In this document: piece after piece, positions 57,305-64,000 of the stretch
Layout of the letters: each line of letters begins with the position of its first letter
How positions within the stretch are numbered: the first letter of the stretch is position 1
NCBI RefSeq assembly: GCF_030272615.1
Contig: NC_081409.1
Coordinates: 532,496,291-532,560,290, forward strand
DNA from: Cryptomeria japonica
Lineage: Eukaryota > Streptophyta > Pinopsida > Cupressales > Cupressaceae
Length of the DNA: 64,000 nt
Direction of reading: 5' to 3'
Translations under genes and position numbers: made by a program
The notes under the pieces: generated by a model
What the model saw: the letters and a program-made list of their open reading frames with translations, nothing else
What the model was told of the DNA's origin: nothing
Database searches by the model: none

Positions 57305-58567
57305 TATTGGCAATTTGGAGGAATTGATTGTGTGTTGTATTGATGTTTTGTCATTGATGGCAACAATGATAGTTTTGGTTGTTTACCGATTTCTAGTTGG
57401 TTCCGATAGAGTGGTTGGATTATGATATTGATCTGGTATGCTTCAATATGCTTTGGTTTGTGGAATTGTTTTGGATATATCATTCATGCTATTCAAATGC
57501 ATATCACGATCAGTTGGTTTGGGATTTGATGATTCAAGAGATATCATTTATTCTAGTAAGCCTTTTGGTCACCGATAAGGGTTTTACCGGCAGAGCTTTG
57601 TTGAAGATCTTTTGATGCATGTGATAAGTGGTGTCAGTGTGGCTTCTAGATGGCTTTCAAGATATTGTTGGTTATCTTGTTCGTGTTCCTATTGATCGGT
57701 GGTGTTGGATTTGGTTTATGGTGACCTATTTTGGGTTCGATATTATCTAGGTTATGGACCAGTTTATGTAACGTGTTGGTGGATGATCTTGACGCATCAA
57801 CGACATGATTTAATGATTGGTTTACATTGTTTTTGGCCTAAGACAACTTGGTTGATCATTGGATTGTGGGTTTATGTTATGAATTTATTGTATTATCTTT
57901 TAGGTGGCTGACCTAATTATTTAGGTCTCAGGTTGGTATAAATATGATGTAAGATCTCTTTGTAGATCATGGGCTTATGGGATATAGGATTATATGTGTG
58001 CGAGTAATGTTGTAATCATATGTATAGGTTTTGGTTTATCATGGATGATCGAATTGGGTTTGTAGGACAGGTTTAAGGCCTCCAGTATTGAGCTTAATGA
58101 GAACTGTATGCAGGCATAGGAGATGCTATTCTTGCAGTTCAATCTTTACTTCGGATTGTAGCTCGATGTTTTCTGTAGTCAGTGAGACTCCTTTTGTGAT
58201 AAGCAGTAAGCTCTAGGCTGTTGGCCTTCCTACATGTGCAAGCCCCTTCATTTAATAATCACATACTTACTGCAGAAGTATTATCTAACTATGGGTAGGC
58301 TTCCCACCGTGGTTTTTCCCTTTACCGAGTTTTCCACATAAAAATATTGGTGTCATGTGTTCTGGATGGATGGTAACTATTTTGTAATTTATGTTTAAGC
58401 TTAATTTCTATATATTAGTTATTTTGGTATTTGGTTTATGCATTCCGGTATTGAGTTTATGTGTCCTGGTAATAAGGATTTGAATGCTTTAAGTTCTATA
58501 ATCTGGTGACAACTGATTCACCCTCGCCCCCTCTCAATTGTCCTCTAGTTATTTGAGTTGTCTAACA
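57305..58567 (+). repeat. 3' LTR of copia H
   Basis: Starts TATTGGCAATTTGGAGG and ends TTGTCTAACA; 1263 bp. Scattered differences from the 5' LTR indicate an old insertion. It is followed by GGGCC, matching AGGCC before the 5' LTR apart from one base. Confidence 0.92.
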
Positions 58568-59609
58568 GGGCCAAGTTGAATCTAATTATAAAGTCTTCTT
58601 ATTCGTTGGCCCAATTTTGGCCTATCAGTAATAATATTGAATTATAATACTCATTCATTTGACAAATCTAACAAGATCACATTATTTGATCTAAACATTC
58701 ATGCCTTACACAAATGCATATATGTATCAAGTTTCAAATCATTCTTAACACTTCACTACTACATCCCTATGTCATTTCAATTCACTTACAAAATTTATTT
58801 TCTTCCTTAAAGAAAACCTATAAATTATTAGCCATTCATAACAATTTAAAAAAGACAAAGCAAAATACCCTTGAAAAACTGATTCATATGAAAAAGAGAC
58901 ACATAATAGGAGATAATTTGAATTTATATCTTCATTAATTTCTATAAAATATGATAGATACGACTCATTGGACTTGAACTCTATAAACCTTTATTACTTT
59001 CAAACAAAAAAATTATTATTACATCTACCCTAGTTTAGAAATTTTTTAGAACCCTTTGCAAGTGATCTTGATTTCCCTTTTATAGATCAAGGGAGTAAAA
59101 CAATATTACAATCGACTTGCACACTTGTCAAATTTTTATTTTCCCTACACAAGAATATGCTAAAAGAATCTTTACATTTCATAAGACAAGAATATTTACA
59201 AAAATGGGAGGGAAACAATAAAGATAACATACTTGATAACTTGAAGTACGATTTCCCTCCTTGAAGTGTTGGCTGATGACTATTCTCATACTAGCTGACT
59301 TGGTTGGTGTGGACACTATTGATGTGTAAGTTGTTGACTTCTTCATTGAAGATAAAACATTTGATGATGTGGCTAGTGCTAAAATAGAAAGAGAATAACA
59401 AAAAGGAAAGAATGTGTAACCATTGAAAATATGCCTTGTAAAACAATTAAGGTATTGAGTATCATGTGACCAAAAAATCTACACTTCAAAGACAACTAGT
59501 TGCTATGAATCAATCATGAGACACCTGTGACCTACATGATCTGGCAAGGTGCTCATATATATAACTAAAATATGTTTGAAGTGTAGTCTATCCCTCCCAC
59601 CACATGGCT
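58568..59609. other. Right flank of H, AT-rich
   Basis: About 1 kb of AT-rich DNA with no recognisable gene or repeat; a 74-codon plus-strand frame at 58714-58938 is Lys/Asn-rich chance coding. It begins with GGGCC, the presumed right half of the H target duplication, and runs into the 3' end of the decayed frame at 59610. Confidence 0.6.
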
Positions 59610-62600
59610 CTACTTAACGAACCATTTATCCTTTGGGAACAATTCATTGCAAGTATTTATATGTTCTTCATAAGCTTTATTAGCAACTAAAGCATTTTGT
59701 CTATTTAGTAGCCTTACAATGTACTCCAATTGTGACAGTCCTTCTAATTTCTTATGAATATTTTCTTCCACTTTGTCAACATCATCAAGAACATTATTCA
59801 TTATGTCATGGAGAAAGATTTTCCTAAGTTATTTCTTCCACTCAACTTCACTTTTATCTTCTCCCATGTCTTTGACAAATGTTGGTGGTTGTGTGCCTTG
59901 TAGTTTATTGAATTTATTCAGAGCTATTGCCACATGCCCATGATACTTGTGATGTTCATTTAATAGTTGATCTATCTCCAACAACATTGTCTTCACTATA
60001 GTTACCAACTGTAACTTAGCATCATCATGAAAATGACTTCCATATTGTTAAAAAATATATAACAACTACTACTATCTCTTCATGTACTTCTATGTCAACT
60101 TTAATCCAATCTCTACTTTCCTTTATCTTTTGATGACTCCTACAATATCTTGGAACCTGTTCCACATTAATTACAAGTTAGGTAGTAGTTGTGAAATTTT
60201 TTGTTCAATCAACTTCCGAGCCATCTTAAACTTGTGAGTTCTCAGTTCCTTTTTGAGCCTTTGATTCTCCTCTTGATCTTTGGCCAATTGCCTTTCTACT
60301 TATATTGTTTTTTCTTTCTCAAAGATTAAACCTTATTTATTTTGGTTGTTTTATTCTCTATAGATAACAAAATACCTTGTTCTCATGAGGTGCACAACCT
60401 CTCATTCAATTTAAGGACCTTTTTGTCCAATTCCTCATTCCTAGTTATGAGCTTCTTAATTGCAGCCCGAGTAAATAATGCAATATTAACATTTAAATAT
60501 ATAGCTTGTTTTGCACTTACATCCTCTATTCTATAAATAATGAAGTGTCCCAAAAACAATTACGGGTCTATAATGGCTATAGTCCTTTTATCAGGTGGTT
60601 ATAAATACCAATTAGTTAAGACCTTATCATCTTGCCTAAAATATGAACCATGGCATAACTCATATATCCGTTCATTACTTAACTTCAAATCCACACCTTC
60701 ATATCTCCTTAAATTATCAAAAGAAATACAAGAGGACATATATGTCCTTGGATGGAGTAGACAACCTACTTATTTTAACAATTCCCTCCCCTTCTTTGGG
60801 GTCATGTCCTTAGTTTCATTCTTGACCTCTACCCAAAATTGTTTGACAACTTAATCCATTTTCTTTGGAGGGGTATTAAGAGCTATTTCTTTCAATTTTC
60901 TCCCCTTGAGTTTACTGATAAACAATTTAAACTCACTTGTTTTGATGAAGTCGTCATAAAATATGAATCTTTTAGAGGCTAGAGATCTCACTTCATCTGT
61001 CAAATAATCAAAAATTTCATCAATTTGATCATCTTGATCATTTGGTGGCTAGTAAGATTGCACTTCCACTTATTTCATGACCTCCTCCTCCTCTTCATGA
61101 GGTTCTATACTTCCCCCCACATCTTTTGATACTTCAATTATTACCAAGGGAGAAAGAGACAATTGAGCTAATAGTGAGACATCTCTATGTCCTTCTATCC
61201 TTATGGATGAAACACTAGGTGAAGATGGGGGGAATGATTGGTATATTTGATGGTGATCTAGATTCATGTTGGAGTAATAACTCCATTCTTATGACCTCAT
61301 CACCCTCATTTAAAAATGCACCTGTGTATGTAGGGTCAACCTACTTTCTTGCCTTCTCTGCCTTTTGAACCCTTATTCATGCTTTAAATCTCTCCACAAT
61401 GGCCTCAAAAGTAGGGAAGGTTTTGTCTAGTTCCTCCTTGAGCACAAACTTGTGAGCATATGCACCCAAACCTACAAATCTCCATACAAAATTAATGGAG
61501 TGTTCAGGATCAAATTTATTGCCCTCTAAATGTAAGGGTAGCTTATATCTATTCAAAATATTGATGGCTTGTTCAAAGCCATGTGATGAGGAGACCTGAA
61601 AAAATCTCCAATGTGAAGATAGGAAGGGAGAAAACAACCCTTGTGTCCCAAGTATCAAAAGGAACATTTGCTTCATGCATTTTTATTATTATCTCTAAAT
61701 ATGCTAGTCTATCAGAGACTATCAGAGGCAACAAATGTGGTTGTCCCTCAAATCCATAAACTATTATCTAAGTGTTCTTATCAATGAGGTACTAGTCAGC
61801 CCAATTATGGTTTATTTTAACCTTAGCCTCTTGTTCCTTTCCTTTATGCCTTAATACCTCATGATTTTGTCTAACAACGTTAGAGGGTTATGACCAAATA
61901 GTCCATACATTTTTTAAATAAAATTCTCCTTAAATCATAAGAATTGAGCATGTTTATAGCCAGAGTCCCAAATAGATTTCACTCCCACACTGGCCACCTT
62001 GTTCCATTATCATGTCAAAGACGTTAATGTACAAGTCATTACTCTAGAATCTATTCCATTGTACTTCAAATAGAAACACATGCATCAATAGGGAATACCA
62101 TTTGAATGTGATGACTGAACTATCCCTTTGAATAATGACTAGAGCATGATGGATCCCTTCTACTACAAAGTGTGAATAGTCAAAAGATCTATTTTAAACA
62201 ATAATTTGAATGTCACAAATCAAAATTGTAAGAACCTCAGGCATATGAAAACATCTTTCAAAACCAAGTACTTTACATAGAGCATAATATGTGATTTGGA
62301 AGTATTTATGAAATAAATCAATACTATAGGTTGTTAGTTACATTCTTTCAAACATTTGAATTCTATTATCTACCTTGGGCCCTTGAAGTGGTAGCCATTT
62401 TATTTTGTACATTCCCTCCACACTATGATATTTTTCTCTCAAGCTTCCCAAATTGATAACCATTTCATTCCCTGCTACATCCTTCATGCCAAAAACTTGA
62501 CAAATTATGGCTATACTAATTTCATTTAGGCTCCCATAGATTGACCATATGTACATTGTGTTAGCATCATATTTCTTTACAATTATTTTTATTAAGTCCA

Positions 62601-62906
62601 CATTGACAGATAAATTTGGGACTACCAATTGAGCCAACCCTAGTCTTCATGGATTACACTCATTCTCTTCCCTATTTGATTTAATATAAAAATATCTGAA
62701 AATATTATGACCCCTAATTGACATGCAAGTCTCCTTACAATTCCTTTGAGAATCATGAAATCTCTCTAGGTGAGATTGAGTTATTAGTCTTTGAGAAGAC
62801 TCTAGTAATTTATAAATTAGGTCATCATAGAGGCTCCAATCTTTATTTTGTCTCTTTGGTTTTAGGCCCCTTGATGCAAAGGCTTTAGTGAAGTTGACAT
62901 GTGTTC
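59610..62906 (-). pseudogene. Long decayed reading frame of unknown family
   Basis: Minus-strand translation follows one protein with stops and frame changes over about 3.3 kb. Recognisable pieces: HVNFTKAFASRGLKPKRQNKD; MYIWSIYGSLNEISIAIICQ and LREKYHSVEGMYKIKWLPL; FHMPEVLTILICDI; WRFVGLGAYAHKFVLKEELD with RVQKAEKARK and VDPTYTGAFLNEGDEV; then acidic, and at the end LEGLSQLEYIVRLLNRQN, ELFPKDKWFVK and a stop at 59610. I do not recognise the family; it lacks RT, integrase, protease or zinc-knuckle signatures. It could be an extra ORF of a large retroelement or a host gene remnant. The 62907 LTR cuts its upstream end. Confidence 0.6.
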
Positions 62907-64000
62907 TGTAATGCCCCGCTAGGAAACCCCGAAGGGATAAAGCTGAAACACTCAAATGGAGTGTAAATATATATATTTTTTTATAATAATAATAAGAGTG
63001 TTAATATTAAGTCACAACATTAAGATACATTGGAGTTATCTAACGCTTAGATAACACAACGGAAGACTAAACAATCCTAAGGAGTTTCCCAACATGATTA
63101 CGTACTTAACACCTAACTCAACTCATGACATTAGATCCAATTAAACTGAATAACTTATTACATGTTATTACTAGGAACATGGATATGATTTGTTCAGTGA
63201 ATTAACATTATAGAGATTATGAAGCATTCATCTATTATGATTGCAGAAGCGACTATCAAGAGGGATTTTACCCAATGAAGTTAAAACATAGTTAGCTTAA
63301 TAATTCACCCATTAAGGTTTAAGTATGGTTAACTTGATGAGTCCATCCATTTTAGATACAATGTAATCCAATATATCGAGGTTCATTTATTTAGGTTTAA
63401 AAGTAAACATCCAAATGTGTTCATCCTTTATAGTTAAATTATGACTAATAAGAGGAGATCCTTTTAATAGGGTTTAAAATGTAAACTAACATAATGGGGT
63501 TCACCCATTAGGGTTAAAACATAACTAACTAATAAGTCGTAGTACCTTTATAGAGGGTAAGATGTAAATAGCCTAATGGGTTCATTCATTAAGGTGTAAA
63601 TGTAATATAACCACATGAGTTCATCCAATTAATTTAATTATAGCTAATAGGATGAAATTCATTCATTAAGAATTTAAATATGTAAATAACATAATGAAGA
63701 TCATCCATTGGGGTTAAAATATAACTACTCGATGAGTTCACCCATTATAACTAAAATAGAGTTAATATGATGCGGTCCATTTATTAAGATTAAAATATAA
63801 ATAGCTAAATGAGTTTCCCCTTTTTTTTCTTTTTTTTTAGTTCGATTATGGCTATTTGATGAAGTTCATTTATTAAGGTTATAATGTGGATAATCGATTG
63901 AGTTCATCCAATTATAGTTAGAATGAAGCTAATTTGGTGAATATTATTTATTTAGAATAAAACATAATTAACTAATTGGTTTTCATCCAATTTAGTGGAA
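62907..64000 (+). mobile_element. Family A LTR, plus orientation, runs off the window
   Basis: Starts TGTAATGCCCCGC at 62907, followed by AGGAAACCCCGAAGGG, the TTAGATAACACAACGGAAGAC block and the degenerate ATGGATGAAC-type array (reverse complemented, from about 63250). It is the inverted counterpart of 2153-1250. The start interrupts the decayed frame on the minus strand, so that frame's first residues as translated are LTR sequence. No coding part of A is in view. Confidence 0.8.

Larger units (their letters stand above)
38454..58567 (+). mobile_element. Copia element H, complete but split by element G
   Basis: Two LTRs of 1256 and 1263 bp (38454-39709 and 57305-58567), a primer site, gag, protease, integrase, RT and RNase H in Ty1/copia order, and a polypurine tract. 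AGGCC before the left LTR and GGGCC after the right one look like a 5-bp target duplication with one change. Element G and a 28-bp extra remnant (40688-54157) interrupt gag after the zinc knuckle. Without that insert H would be about 6.6 kb. The RT palm is deleted. The 3625-4842 solo LTR is the same family. Confidence 0.92.

Noticed and set aside
60342-60854. Plus-strand frames inside the decayed 59610-62906 region
   Set aside because: The coherent protein signal is on the minus strand; these have no recognisable domain.
62647-62955. Start of the decayed frame at 62955
   Set aside because: Its first residues lie in the family A LTR that begins at 62907, so that Met is not the original start.

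Overview
The window is plant nuclear DNA made almost entirely of nested, mostly broken LTR retrotransposons. I found no intact host gene, no RNA gene and no CRISPR array. The mix of long copia LTRs beginning TGTTGG, tRNA-Met-type and tRNA-Lys-type primer sites, Tat-like Ty3/gypsy elements and one chromovirus, all old and interleaved, suggests the intergenic heterochromatin of a large seed-plant genome. A conifer or other gymnosperm is my best guess, but that is inference. Layout, with my own letters for the elements: 1-2153 is an LTR of an unclassified family A on the minus strand; a second copy of A runs in the opposite direction from 62907 to the right edge. 2154-6846 is copia B (minus), cut by A inside its integrase, with a solo LTR (3625-4842, perfect TCAAG target duplication) inside its gag. 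6847-9844 is copia C (minus): an LTR plus a coiled-coil gag carrying an in-frame 321-bp duplication. 9845-11809 is the 3' end of copia D (minus). 11810-16632 is chromovirus E (minus), truncated. 16633-36886 is Tat-like element F (plus): two 1635-bp LTRs (18915-20549 and 35252-36886) around gag, protease, G-patch, RT, RNase H, archaeal-type RNase H and integrase. A further partial internal copy lies before the first LTR, so F is a truncated tandem sharing LTRs. 36887-38024 is another D-type LTR. 38454-58567 is copia H (plus), with both LTRs and a near-match target duplication; it is split in gag by Tat-like element G (minus, 40688-54129, tRNA-Lys primer site). 58568-62906 holds a long decayed minus-strand reading frame of unknown family. 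The most notable biology is the cargo of F. Both internal copies carry, antisense between pol and the 3' LTR, a gene of about 600 codons for a plant mobile domain (PMD) protein with an acidic linker and a probable coiled coil. Upstream of it is a hairpin-forming array of short CTGTGCCTGTGT-type motifs, and the same motif recurs in the element's leader. Comparing the two copies shows stops that arose separately, mostly CGA to TGA and CAG to TAG. That pattern fits an originally open gene decaying by methyl-cytosine deamination. All proteins described are inactivated to some degree; G is the least decayed.
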